A stretch of DNA of 64,000 nt from Rhodobacteraceae bacterium EL129 (GTDB lineage: Bacteria; Pseudomonadota; Alphaproteobacteria; Rhodobacterales; Rhodobacteraceae), in assembly GCA_900313005.1 (NCBI GenBank), contig ONZJ01000002.1:2062996-2126995 (forward strand). The letters are read 5' to 3'. The first letter of the stretch is position 1. Each line of letters starts with the position of its first letter. The position numbers and the translations under genes were made by a program. Of this stretch, positions 16,100 to 24,245 are shown piece after piece. The notes under the pieces are model-generated. The model was not told the origin of the DNA. It did no database searches and saw only the letters and a program-made list of their open reading frames with translations.

Positions 16100-16125
16100 G
16101 ATTGACGATGGTACAAATGTACGAT
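16078..16125. promoter_or_regulatory. Two 18-bp palindromes, probable RpiR operators
   Basis: Site A (16078-16095) reads ATGATACATCTGTGTCAT. Site B (16108-16125) reads ATGGTACAAATGTACGAT. Both fit ATGrTACA-N2-TGTryNAT, and their centres are 30 bp apart, three helical turns, so dimers would bind on the same face. Site A lies in the first codons of the RpiR gene, and site B between the divergent starts at 16099 and 16171. Confidence 0.6.
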
Positions 16126-16170
16126 TAGCCTGTCGAGAGAAAAACGACTCACCAGACCAGGAATTTCGAA

Positions 16171-18609
16171 ATGTCGGAAAAAACCATGCCATCCCACGCC
16201 CGGGTTGTGATCGTAGGCGGCGGCGTCATGGGGGTAGGTCTGGCCTATCATCTGGCACACGAGGGTTGGGGGCCGGAGGTGGTTTTGCTGGAAAAGGCAG
16301 AGTTGACGTCTGGATCCACCTGGCACGCCGCCGGGCAGATCACCCATTCGACGTCAAGTTTCGGTCTGGGTAAATGCGTGGACTACAACATTGGTTTGTA
16401 TTCAGGTGGGCTGGAGGCCGAAACAGGTCAAGCCGTCACATGGCACGGCTGCGGGTCGTTCCGGCTTGCCTATACGGAGGACGAGATGGATTGGCTGCGC
16501 CATACCCTCTCGGTTGGGCGATCCCTGGGATTTAACATTGAGTTGGTAGGCCCTGATAAGATTGCGGAATTGCATCCGTTCTACAACCTCGAAGGTGTGA
16601 TCGGCGCATTGCACACCCCCGATGACGGCCACGTAGACCCCACCAATGTGACCATGGCCATGGCTGCCGGTGCCCGCCATAAAGGCGCACGGATCATCCG
16701 GCAATGTCGCGCCACCAACATCACGCAACTGCCCTCGGGCGAATGGAGCGTCGAGACTGAGCAAGGCACGATCACCTGCGAACATGTTGTCAACGCAGGC
16801 GGCACCTATGCCCGGCAGATGGGCGAATGGTCAGGGTTGCAACTACCGATGACATCCATGACACATCATTACTTCGTTACCGAAAATGTGCCTGAATTCA
16901 AAGATATGGACAATGAACTTCCGGTGATCCGCGATGACAAACTGGTTTCGGGATACATTCGCATGGAACAAAAGCGCGGGCTGATCGGAATTTATGAGAA
17001 AGAAAACCCCAATTCCGTCTGGCGCGATCATTGCCCTTGGGAGTACGAAAACTGGCTGTTTGAACCAGACTATGACCGCGTCATGCCCTGGCTGGAAAAC
17101 GCGCTAGGTCGGATGCCGATCTTTGCTGAACTGGGGATCACCCGCGAAGTGCATGGCGCGATTTCCCATCCGCCCGATGGCAACCCTTTGATCGGCCCAG
17201 CCCCCGGTGTGCGCAACTATTGGTGCTGCTGTGGCACCCAAATCGGCATCGGTTGGGGGCCGGGCCTGACCCGCGAATTGGCGCGCTGGATGGTGCATGG
17301 CGCGGCAGATATCTCCATGCGCGACTATGACCCTCGCCGCTTTGGAAGCTACGCAAAGAAAGACTGGCAAGTCATTAAAGCAGAAGAAGATTATTGCCTG
17401 AGACATGAAATCCCCTTCCCACATTTCAACCGCCTCGCTGGGCGTCCGGTCAAGCCATCCCCGCTCTATGATCGCCTGATGAACAAGGGCGCTGTCTATG
17501 AAGAGGTTTACGGCCACGAGCGTCCCCGCTGGTTTGCCCGCGATGGCGTGGCGCAGGAAGATCACTACTCCTTCCGCCGCAACCAGGTGCACGAGATGGT
17601 CGCCACCGAATGCAACGCGGTGCGCGAGGCCGTTGGGATCATGGACATTTCTGCCTTCACCAAGATCGACGTCTCTGGCCCGGATGCCGCGATACTGCTG
17701 GACCGTCTGACCGCCAATCGTCTGCCGCAAAACATCGGTGGGATCTCGCTGACGCATATGCTCAACCGCCGGGGTCGGATCGAACTGGAAACCACCGTGG
17801 TCAAGTTGAATAATGACCGCTACTACCTTGTTTGTGCAGCCTTCTTTGAACAGCGGCTGCTGGATCACCTAGAGACACACAAGGGCGATGCAGATGTGGC
17901 CTTCACCCTGCGATCGAACGATTGGGCGGCGCTGACGCTGAACGGCCCCAAGGCGCGAGATGTGCTCAGCCAATGCACCGATGCGGACCTCAGCGATGCA
18001 GGCTTCCGCTGGCTGACCGCGCAGGAGATCATCATCGCAGGCCACACGGTCTGGGCGTTCCGCATGTCTTATGCGGGCGAATTGGGCTGGGAATTCCACA
18101 TGCCCCGCGCTGCCGCGCTGCCCATCTACGACGCGCTCTGGCTGGCTGGAGAGGCCCATGGCCTCACAGATTACGGCAGCTTTGCCATGAATGCTCTACG
18201 GATGGAAAAGATGTTCAAGGGCTCGGGTGAGTTGACCAACGAAGTCACATTGGCCGAGGCGGATGTCACCCGCTTTGCCCGCAGCGACAAAGAGTATCTG
18301 GGCCGTGACAAGACGCTGAACACCGATCTACCGTGGGTTTGTGCCTACCTGGAGATTGAGCCTGATGGCCTCAACGACGGTCATGGCGGCGAGGCTGTGT
18401 TGCTGGACGGTCAGGTGGTCGGCTCGACCGCCTCGGTCGCCTACGGGCATACGGTGGGCAAGATATTGGCCTTTGCATATATCAAACCTCATGCCAACGT
18501 GGCGGGAACGCAGGTGCAAGTGATCATCGCAGGCAAGCACCGACCAGGTCGGATATTAGACAATCCCGCCTACGACCCTGACAGCCTGCGGCCACGCACG
18601 GATGCTTGA
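16171..18609 (+). CDS. FAD-dependent oxidoreductase/GcvT fusion (dimethylglycine/sarcosine dehydrogenase type)
   Basis: This 812-residue fusion protein has an N-terminal FAD-binding Rossmann motif (VIVGGGVMGVGLAYHL, residues 13-28). It also has the GSTWHAAGQ motif, whose His52 aligns with the His that binds FAD covalently in dimethylglycine dehydrogenase. The middle DAO domain runs to about residue 400. A C-terminal aminomethyltransferase (GcvT) half of about 400 residues includes YAGELGWEFHMP and the folate-binding fold. It would oxidatively remove an N-methyl group and pass the one-carbon unit to tetrahydrofolate. It leads the plus arm, 71 bases from the divergent RpiR start. Together with the Rieske enzyme it suggests stepwise N-demethylation of a betaine. 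A DmdA-like sulfonium substrate is a less likely alternative. Confidence 0.9.
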   Translation: MSEKTMPSHARVVIVGGGVMGVGLAYHLAHEGWGPEVVLLEKAELTSGSTWHAAGQITHSTSSFGLGKCVDYNIGLYSGGLEAETGQAVTWHGCGSFRLAYTEDEMDWLRHTLSVGRSLGFNIELVGPDKIAELHPFYNLEGVIGALHTPDDGHVDPTNVTMAMAAGARHKGARIIRQCRATNITQLPSGEWSVETEQGTITCEHVVNAGGTYARQMGEWSGLQLPMTSMTHHYFVTENVPEFKDMDNELPVIRDDKLVSGYIRMEQKRGLIGIYEKENPNSVWRDHCPWEYENWLFEPDYDRVMPWLENALGRMPIFAELGITREVHGAISHPPDGNPLIGPAPGVRNYWCCCGTQIGIGWGPGLTRELARWMVHGAADISMRDYDPRRFGSYAKKDWQVIKAEEDYCLRHEIPFPHFNRLAGRPVKPSPLYDRLMNKGAVYEEVYGHERPRWFARDGVAQEDHYSFRRNQVHEMVATECNAVREAVGIMDISAFTKIDVSGPDAAILLDRLTANRLPQNIGGISLTHMLNRRGRIELETTVVKLNNDRYYLVCAAFFEQRLLDHLETHKGDADVAFTLRSNDWAALTLNGPKARDVLSQCTDADLSDAGFRWLTAQEIIIAGHTVWAFRMSYAGELGWEFHMPRAAALPIYDALWLAGEAHGLTDYGSFAMNALRMEKMFKGSGELTNEVTLAEADVTRFARSDKEYLGRDKTLNTDLPWVCAYLEIEPDGLNDGHGGEAVLLDGQVVGSTASVAYGHTVGKILAFAYIKPHANVAGTQVQVIIAGKHRPGRILDNPAYDPDSLRPRTDA

Positions 18610-18626
18610 ATACAAAGGATAACGCC

Positions 18627-19712
18627 ATGACTGACCTCCCCAAAACAATGCGTGCCATGGTGCTGATGGGGCATGGTGATCTGGACATGTATGAGTTCCA
18701 CAAAGACTGGCCCACGCCCGAGTGTGGCCCCGATGATGTGATCATCAGAGTGGGGGCCTGCGGGTTGAACAACACCGATGTGAACACCCGCTCGGGCTGG
18801 TACTCCAAGGCCGTGGACGAGGCCACAACGGGCAGTGCTTTTGAAGAGGTGAACGAGGACGATCCAACCTGGGGGGGGCGTCCGCTGACCTTCCCGCGTA
18901 TTCAGGGGGCCGATCCGGTGGGGCGTGTGGTGGCCGTGGGGGCCAATGGCGATGCATCCATCATGGGCAAGCGGGTGCTGATCAACGGTTGGCAACGCGA
19001 TTGGTCTGATCCGGACAATATGGACAAGACAGGCTATTTCGGGTCCGAGCGGGATGGAGGCTATGCTGAGTACACCTCTGCCGATTACCGTGATGTGGCC
19101 GTGGTAGACAGCGACCTGAGTGATGCCGAACTGGCGACGTTTCAATGTTCCTATGCCACCGCCGAGGGGATGCTGAACCGCGCCCATGTCGGCGGCTCCG
19201 ACACGGTTCTGATCACCGGCGCTTCAGGCGGCGTGGGCGGTGCTTTGATCCAGCTGGCCAAACTGCGCGGCGCGCGGGTCATTGCCATGGCCTCTGAGGC
19301 CAAACATGCTGATGTCGCCTCGCTGAACCCCGATATGATCCTGCCCCGCGCGCCGTATGATCTGCGCGCGGCCTTGGGTGACAAGAAGATCACAGTTGTG
19401 GCGGATATTGTGGGAGGGGACTACTGGCCCCAGCTTATCGACATCCTCGAACGTGGTGGGCGCTACACTTGCTCTGGTGCCATTGCCGGACCCATGGTCG
19501 AGCTGGACCTGCGTACGTTTTACCTGCGCGATCTGACTTTTACTGGCTCGACCATCTTGCCCCAGTCGGTGTTCCTCGATGTTGTCAGCTATATCAACAA
19601 AGGCCAGTTGAAACCTGTGCTGGCCGCAACTTACCCTTTGGAGGAGCTGCGCGACGCGCAAGCCGCGTTCATCGCTAAGACCCACACTGGCAATATCGTG
19701 GTCATCCCATGA
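18627..19712 (+). CDS. MDR-family alcohol dehydrogenase/oxidoreductase
   Basis: The ATG at 18627 follows an AAAGGA site. A TTG 21 bases upstream would overlap the previous gene's stop and is less likely. The 361-residue enzyme has the MDR layout: the N-terminal catalytic domain with GACGLNNTDVNTRSGWY, then a nucleotide-binding motif ITGASGGVGGALIQLAK (about residues 197-213). The Cys/His zinc site of classical alcohol dehydrogenases is not obvious, so it may be a zinc-free member like quinone or enoyl reductases. It is in the operon directly before the dddQ genes (4-base overlap). Acrylate-side reduction or oxidation of a hydroxy intermediate are both possible; it is not typical AcuI. Confidence 0.85.
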   Translation: MTDLPKTMRAMVLMGHGDLDMYEFHKDWPTPECGPDDVIIRVGACGLNNTDVNTRSGWYSKAVDEATTGSAFEEVNEDDPTWGGRPLTFPRIQGADPVGRVVAVGANGDASIMGKRVLINGWQRDWSDPDNMDKTGYFGSERDGGYAEYTSADYRDVAVVDSDLSDAELATFQCSYATAEGMLNRAHVGGSDTVLITGASGGVGGALIQLAKLRGARVIAMASEAKHADVASLNPDMILPRAPYDLRAALGDKKITVVADIVGGDYWPQLIDILERGGRYTCSGAIAGPMVELDLRTFYLRDLTFTGSTILPQSVFLDVVSYINKGQLKPVLAATYPLEELRDAQAAFIAKTHTGNIVVIP

Positions 19713-20308
19713 CCCGTGCCGCGTGGGACACTCTGCTGGAGGAGGCGCGCAGTTTGCACAACAAAAGCGCCGCCCTACAAGCGTTCTGCGCCTTTCCGGC
19801 CGACTTGATGGTAAAGGACGTTTCCGCACATCAGACCTCTGCTGCACATCTCCTTGTTGGTGATGACGCGCTCGCCGGGTCGCCTAACGAAGCATTCCGC
19901 CACGCCTTGATCGCCGCCTCACCACATGCGCGATGGCAAGAACTGTATAAAGATACGAATATTGGGGCGGATTTTCTGTCGCGCTTTGGCTTTACCTGCC
20001 TCATCGGAGATGGTGGCGCTTATACCAGCCCGTCGATGGGGGCATGGCTGCTCTATATGCCGGCGCACCTGCATTACACATGGCACCACCATGTCGCCCA
20101 AGAGATGTATCTGGTTGTCGCAGGTTCTGCTCGGTTTATGCGCCATGGTGCGTCGGATGCCATATTGGCCCCCGGCCAGACCATGATGCACGAAAGTCTT
20201 CAACCGCATGCGATGGAAACCGGCGACAGCCCAGTCCTGTGCTACATCATCTGGCGTGACAATTTTGAGCATCTCCCGGTGCTTAGCCAACCAGAGGATT
20301 TCGGATGA
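19709..20308 (+). CDS. dddQ: DddQ-type cupin lyase, copy 1
   Basis: The 199-residue cupin starts inside the stop of the MDR gene (ATGA). It retains every residue known to matter in DddQ, the metal-dependent enzyme that splits DMSP into DMS and acrylate: Tyr123 (counterpart of the catalytic Tyr120), and metal ligands His128, Glu132, Tyr134 and His167 in YTWHHHVAQEMY and LQPHAM. The length matches DddQ. The N-terminal half is all helical, as in DddQ, and differs strongly between the three copies. The protein is cytoplasmic. DMSP activity is a reasonable expectation, but characterised DddQ enzymes are weak on DMSP and the surrounding betaine genes leave room for a different onium substrate. Confidence 0.8.
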   Translation: MTRAAWDTLLEEARSLHNKSAALQAFCAFPADLMVKDVSAHQTSAAHLLVGDDALAGSPNEAFRHALIAASPHARWQELYKDTNIGADFLSRFGFTCLIGDGGAYTSPSMGAWLLYMPAHLHYTWHHHVAQEMYLVVAGSARFMRHGASDAILAPGQTMMHESLQPHAMETGDSPVLCYIIWRDNFEHLPVLSQPEDFG

Positions 20309-20333
20309 CACCCATGTTTTTGGAGACGTTTTG

Positions 20334-20930
20334 ATGAATGACCGTTGGGCCACGCTTCTGGACGCCGCGCGCGACGCACATGCCTTGGTGCCTGCCCTAC
20401 AGGAGTTCTGCCCCTTTCCAACCGATATTCGAGAACAGAGTGTCGCGGCGCATCATGACCCATTGTGTGATGCCATGGCGAACGACACGCGCCTGACCAC
20501 GGATCACTTCACCGCCTTTCGCGATGCGCTGATCGCGGCGGGACCACTGGGCCAATGGCGCGACACCTATCGTCACACCTCGATCGGAGAGGTGCTGCAT
20601 GCGCATTTCGGCACCTATGAATTTTTGGGCCGAGATGCGCCCTTTGGCACCGATCAGATGCGCGGATTCATGGTCTATCAGACGCCCGGGTATCACTACC
20701 CGATGCACCATCATCCCGCCGAGGAAATCTATCTGGTTTTGGCGGGCGAGGCCGAGTTTCACGTCGAAGGGCAAGACAGCCGTGTTCTACGCCCCGGTGA
20801 CACTCAGTTCCACGACACCAATCAACCACATGCGCTGACCACTCATAACACGCCGGTGATGGCTTATGTCCTATGGCGCGGAGATCTGACCACCAAGCCC
20901 GTGTTCACCCATCCCGAGGCGCTGACATGA
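20334..20930 (+). CDS. dddQ: DddQ-type cupin lyase, copy 2
   Basis: The start is at the ATG at 20334 (MNDRWATLLDAARD), 25 bases after copy 1. Longer in-frame reading would run back through copy 1 and is rejected. The 198-residue protein has Tyr122, His127, Glu131, Tyr133 and His166 (YPMHHHPAEEIY and NQPHAL), the complete DddQ active-site set. Its cupin half is the most canonical of the three (AEEIYLVLAGEAEF, RPGDTQFH). Its stop overlaps the start of copy 3. Tandem dddQ pairs are known in roseobacters; a third copy in the same operon is unusual and suggests division of substrates or stereoisomers. Confidence 0.85.
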   Translation: MNDRWATLLDAARDAHALVPALQEFCPFPTDIREQSVAAHHDPLCDAMANDTRLTTDHFTAFRDALIAAGPLGQWRDTYRHTSIGEVLHAHFGTYEFLGRDAPFGTDQMRGFMVYQTPGYHYPMHHHPAEEIYLVLAGEAEFHVEGQDSRVLRPGDTQFHDTNQPHALTTHNTPVMAYVLWRGDLTTKPVFTHPEALT

Positions 20931-21517
20931 GCGCGCGTGCCTGTTTGACCGCTGCGCTTGACGCGGCGCGCGACTGGCACAGCGCCTTGCCTGCGGTTTC
21001 TGTGTTTTGCCCCTGGCCCGATGACCTTAAATGGGCCGACCACTCGCCCACTCCCGGCCCGGCCATTGCGTTAGTTCAGTCCAATCCCGGTGCATGCATT
21101 GGTGCCGCGCGGCCGTTGTTGGCCGCCCTGCAAGCCATCGCAGAAGATGTTGAATGGCGGCACAGCTATACAGAGGATGAGGTGGGGCGACATTTCCTCG
21201 ACACTTTTGGCTGGTTTGAACTGGCAGGCCCAACCGGGCATTTCATCACCCATCAGACGCGCATAACCGTGGGCTATTGGGGCCCGGGCCTGAATTATCC
21301 GCGCCACCAACATGCCCCCGAGGAGCTGTACACCGTCGTCTCAGGCGAGGCACAGTTCATGGCCGATGGCGAAGCGGACTGCACGCTGCACACAGGTGAT
21401 ACCCGCTTTCATGCGAGCAACCAGCCCCATGCGATGATCACCCATGCCTCGCCCGTCCTGACGCTGGTCTTCTGGCGCGGAGATGGTCTGGCCGATCCGC
21501 CAAGGATGACCACATGA
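20927..21517 (+). CDS. dddQ: DddQ-type cupin lyase, copy 3
   Basis: The ATG at 20927 overlaps the stop of copy 2 (ATGA); the earlier in-frame start lies within copy 2. The 196-residue product keeps Tyr124, His129, Glu133, Tyr135 and His168 (YPRHQHAPEELY and NQPHAM). It is the most divergent copy: the middle His of the HHH run is Gln, and the N-terminal helical half (FCPWPDDLKW) shares only the CPxPxD pattern with copy 2. Metal binding should still be intact. The stop overlaps the next gene, so all three lyases and the first enolase-type gene are translationally chained. Function is DMSP lyase or related beta-elimination, with lower certainty than copies 1 and 2. Confidence 0.75.
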   Translation: MSARACLTAALDAARDWHSALPAVSVFCPWPDDLKWADHSPTPGPAIALVQSNPGACIGAARPLLAALQAIAEDVEWRHSYTEDEVGRHFLDTFGWFELAGPTGHFITHQTRITVGYWGPGLNYPRHQHAPEELYTVVSGEAQFMADGEADCTLHTGDTRFHASNQPHAMITHASPVLTLVFWRGDGLADPPRMTT

Positions 21518-22641
21518 AGATCACCCGCATAGATGTCTACCAGGTCGACCTGCCCGTCAAAGGCGGCGTGTACCGGCTGTCTGGTGGGCGCGAATACACC
21601 AGCTATGATGCCAGCATCGTGCGCATCACCACTGATTGCGGCTTAATCGGCTGGGGCGAAAGCGCGCCATTCGGTGCAAATTACATCGCGGCCCACGCGC
21701 GCGGCACCCGTGCGGGTCTCGCCCTTCTGGCGCCAGCACTGCTCGGCTGTGATCCTCGCCAACATGATCGTAATTGGGAGATGATGCAGAGCACTCTCGC
21801 CGGCCACCGAGACGCCCGCGCAGCGCTTGATATTGCGTGCTGGGATATCGCGGCTCAGGCTGCAAACCAACCACTGCACGCAATGCTTGGGGGTGCCACC
21901 TCCGATCCCGTGCCTATCATCTCGTCCATCGGCGGCGATCGCCCTGAGGCTATGCGTGCCAAGGTGGCCGCCCACCGCGCTCAGGGGTTCATGGGCCACT
22001 CCATTAAAATCGGCGCGTCCGAGATCGAAGGTGGCCCGAGCCTTGACGCCCAACGCATCACAGCGTGTCTGGCAGACCGACAACCGGGTGAGTGGTACCT
22101 GGTCGATGCCAACAACGGCCTCACTCCTGAATACGCGCTCCGGATGCTGGGCCTCCTGCCCTCGGGCCTTGACTTCGTGCTGGAAGCCCCCTGCGCCGGT
22201 TGGCGGGAAACCCAGTCGCTGCGCGCCCGCTGCCCTGTTCCGATCCTGCTCGACGAACTGATCCAGTCCGAGGCTGACCTGATCCACGCTATCGCCAACG
22301 ACACCTGCGACGGTGTGGGTCTCAAAGTCACCAAACAGGGTGGCATTACGCCCATGCTGCGCCAACGCACCATCGCTGCCGCCGCGGGCATGGTGATGTC
22401 TATTCAGGATACCGTGGGCTCTGAAATCAGCTTCGCCGCCATTCTGCATTTGGCCCAATCAACACCCCGCCATCTTCTACGCTGCGCCCTGGACACCCGC
22501 GCCATGGTGGATATGGAGCTCGCGGCCTTCAACGCCCCTGTCGTGAATGGCGGTGCCATGGCCCCAGATGCCCCCGGCCTTGGCGTCTCACCCAACCTCG
22601 CCAAACTCGGCACTTCCATCGCTACATATGAGGTCACCTGA
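21514..22641 (+). CDS. Enolase superfamily protein (MR/MLE type), paralogue 1
   Basis: The 375-residue TIM-barrel enzyme has the metal ligands Asp198 (LVDAN), Glu224 (VLEAP) and Asp247 (LLDE). Two Lys bases on opposite faces are present, Lys165 (HSIKIG) and Lys271 (GLKVTKQGG). Two opposed Lys residues are what 1,1-proton-transfer members such as amino-acid-derivative epimerases use. The first Lys of the usual KxK is Ser here. It starts inside the stop of dddQ copy 3. By analogy with hydroxyproline-betaine 2-epimerase (HpbD), an alpha-carbon epimerase for a methylated amino acid is plausible, but the substrate is not known. The spacer behind it carries a repeat shared with the gap after paralogue 2. 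Confidence 0.85.
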   Translation: MKITRIDVYQVDLPVKGGVYRLSGGREYTSYDASIVRITTDCGLIGWGESAPFGANYIAAHARGTRAGLALLAPALLGCDPRQHDRNWEMMQSTLAGHRDARAALDIACWDIAAQAANQPLHAMLGGATSDPVPIISSIGGDRPEAMRAKVAAHRAQGFMGHSIKIGASEIEGGPSLDAQRITACLADRQPGEWYLVDANNGLTPEYALRMLGLLPSGLDFVLEAPCAGWRETQSLRARCPVPILLDELIQSEADLIHAIANDTCDGVGLKVTKQGGITPMLRQRTIAAAAGMVMSIQDTVGSEISFAAILHLAQSTPRHLLRCALDTRAMVDMELAAFNAPVVNGGAMAPDAPGLGVSPNLAKLGTSIATYEVT

Positions 22642-22741
22642 TGCTTCTTCTGGCCACAAATATCCCGGGGGAGAGCTTGAATGCCCCAGCATTCAGGCTC
22701 GGGGGCAGCGCCCCCATTTTTCACCCAAGCGGCGGCCCATC
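22641..22741. repeat. Repeat-bearing spacer between enolase paralogues 1 and 2
   Basis: The spacer holds a minus-strand copy of the dispersed element (22641-22677: CTCCCCCGGGATATTT then GGCCAGAAGAAGC). It also holds a perfect GGGGGC-AGC-GCCCCC hairpin at 22701-22715 followed by ATTTTTC. The same 15-base hairpin recurs at 23898-23912 in the next spacer, and both spacers begin with TGATGCTTC after the stop. The hairpin plus T run could act as a partial terminator within the operon. Confidence 0.6.
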
Positions 22742-23851
22742 ATGAAAATCACGCGCATCCGTCTCTACAAAACCGACCTGCCTTATGTGGATGGCGCTTA
22801 CGTCTGGGGTGCCGACAACACCATCTCTATCGCCCGGGCCTCGGTCGTGGTGATCGACACGGATGCAGGCTTGCAAGGCTGTGGCGAATTCACCCCTTGC
22901 GGCGAAAACTACATGATCGCCCATTCCGAGGGGGTTGAGGCTCTGGCCCGCCTTGTCGCGCCTAAATTGCTGGGCGAAGATCCCCGACAGGTGGCCCGTA
23001 TCGAACGCCTGATGGATCACGCGATCCAAGGCCACGGCTATGCCAAAGCCCCCTTTGACGCGGCGTGTTGGGATATTTTAGGCCAAGCCACCAGCCAACC
23101 GGTCTGGATGCTCATGGGCGGCAAGCTGACCGACGGCGCGCCAATGTACCGCGTTGCCCCTCAGCGGCCTACGGATGAAACCATCGTCGAGCTCGACCGC
23201 CACCGCGCCGCAGGCTACCGCCAGTTCCAGATCAAAGTGGGCGGCGACTGGGCCACAGACATCGACCGCATCCGCGCCACCGTCCCCTTGCTGCAACCGG
23301 GCGAGAAAGCCATGGCCGACGCAAACCAGGGCTGGCGCGTCGACAATGCGATCCGTCTGGCACGCGCCACCAAAGACCTTGATTTCATCCTCGAACAACC
23401 CTGCAAAACCTACGAAGAATGCCAGCAGGTCCGCCGTGTCGCTCAGCAGCCAATGAAACTGGACGAATGCGTCACCGACATCCATGCCGCCCAGCGCATC
23501 GTCGCAGATCGTGGCGCCGAAATCTGTTGCCTCAAAATTTCCAACCTTGGCGGCCTCTCCAAAGCTCGGCGGGTGCGCGACTATCTTGTGGAAAATCGCA
23601 TTCCGGTCGTGGCCGAAGACACCTGGGGCGGTGAAATCACATCGGCCGCCGTGGCCCATTTTGCGACATCCACCCCTGAGGAGTTTTTGATCAATTCCAC
23701 CGATCTGATGAACTACAACACAACCTCCACCGGCATCGGAGGACCAACCGTCAAAGGTGGTCGCCTCTATGCCACCGACACCCCCGGCCTTGGCGTCATC
23801 CCTGATTTCGACAGCCTGGGTTCCCCCGTCTCAATTTACGGAACCACGTGA
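22742..23851 (+). CDS. Enolase superfamily protein (MR/MLE type), paralogue 2
   Basis: The start at 22742 (MKITRIRLYK) matches the N-termini of the other paralogues; the longer frame upstream crosses the repeat spacer. The 369-residue protein keeps Asp193 (MADAN), Glu218 (ILEQP) and Asp241 (KLDE) as metal ligands, and Lys165 (FQIKVGG) and Lys265 (CLKISNLGG) as acid/base pair. Compared with paralogue 1 it has the more usual VEDTWGGEIT-like segment (AEDTWGGEIT), which lines the substrate site in MLE-type epimerases. It is most similar in pattern to paralogue 4. Expected role: racemisation, epimerisation or dehydration of a carboxylate next to an onium group. Confidence 0.85.
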   Translation: MKITRIRLYKTDLPYVDGAYVWGADNTISIARASVVVIDTDAGLQGCGEFTPCGENYMIAHSEGVEALARLVAPKLLGEDPRQVARIERLMDHAIQGHGYAKAPFDAACWDILGQATSQPVWMLMGGKLTDGAPMYRVAPQRPTDETIVELDRHRAAGYRQFQIKVGGDWATDIDRIRATVPLLQPGEKAMADANQGWRVDNAIRLARATKDLDFILEQPCKTYEECQQVRRVAQQPMKLDECVTDIHAAQRIVADRGAEICCLKISNLGGLSKARRVRDYLVENRIPVVAEDTWGGEITSAAVAHFATSTPEEFLINSTDLMNYNTTSTGIGGPTVKGGRLYATDTPGLGVIPDFDSLGSPVSIYGTT

Positions 23852-23960
23852 TGCTTCATCTTTCCAGATACACTCCGGAGGTGAGGCCACTGGCCGAGGG
23901 GGCAGCGCCCCCTGTCCCCGCGATGCCAAAGGCAGCGCACCCCCTCAAAGGAGCCCCAAA
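23852..23960. repeat. Repeat-bearing spacer before the small cupin gene
   Basis: The stop of paralogue 2 is followed by TGATGCTTC and a degraded copy of the dispersed element (to about 23885). A GGGGGC-AGC-GCCCCC hairpin at 23898-23912 is identical to that in the preceding spacer, and AAAGGAG at about 23947 is the ribosome site for the cupin. The shared layout suggests that gene and spacer were duplicated together. Confidence 0.55.
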
Positions 23961-24245
23961 ATGACCATGACCTGCTCTGCAACTCAGATGATCGACGACG
24001 CCCGCACCCGTGTCACCCGCTTTGACTTCGAGCCCGGCCAGCAAACTGGCTGGCACAGACATGGGTTTGATTATGTCATCACCACGCTGACCGATTGCCA
24101 GATGCGTCTTGAACTGCCGGATGGCTCCTCCAACGATGTCACCATCCCTGCAGGTACCGCCTATCGCCGGGACGAAGGGGTCGAACATAACGTCATCAAT
24201 GCCGGTGATGCGCCCATGTCCTTCGTCGAAGTCGAGATAAAGTGA
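23961..24245 (+). CDS. Small single-domain cupin protein
   Basis: The ATG at 23961 follows AAAGGAG, giving 94 residues. The cupin box GWHRHGFDYVITTL (His-x-His, about residues 31-44) and the second box with GTAYRRDEGVEHNVIN (about 65-80, His at 76) indicate one metal-binding beta barrel. It is unrelated in length to DddQ, having no helical N-terminal half. Such stand-alone cupins in catabolic operons may be isomerases, lyases or effector-binding helpers. It ends in GTGA shared with the next gene's GTG start, and is therefore co-translated with enolase paralogue 3. No specific reaction can be assigned. Confidence 0.8.
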   Translation: MTMTCSATQMIDDARTRVTRFDFEPGQQTGWHRHGFDYVITTLTDCQMRLELPDGSSNDVTIPAGTAYRRDEGVEHNVINAGDAPMSFVEVEIK

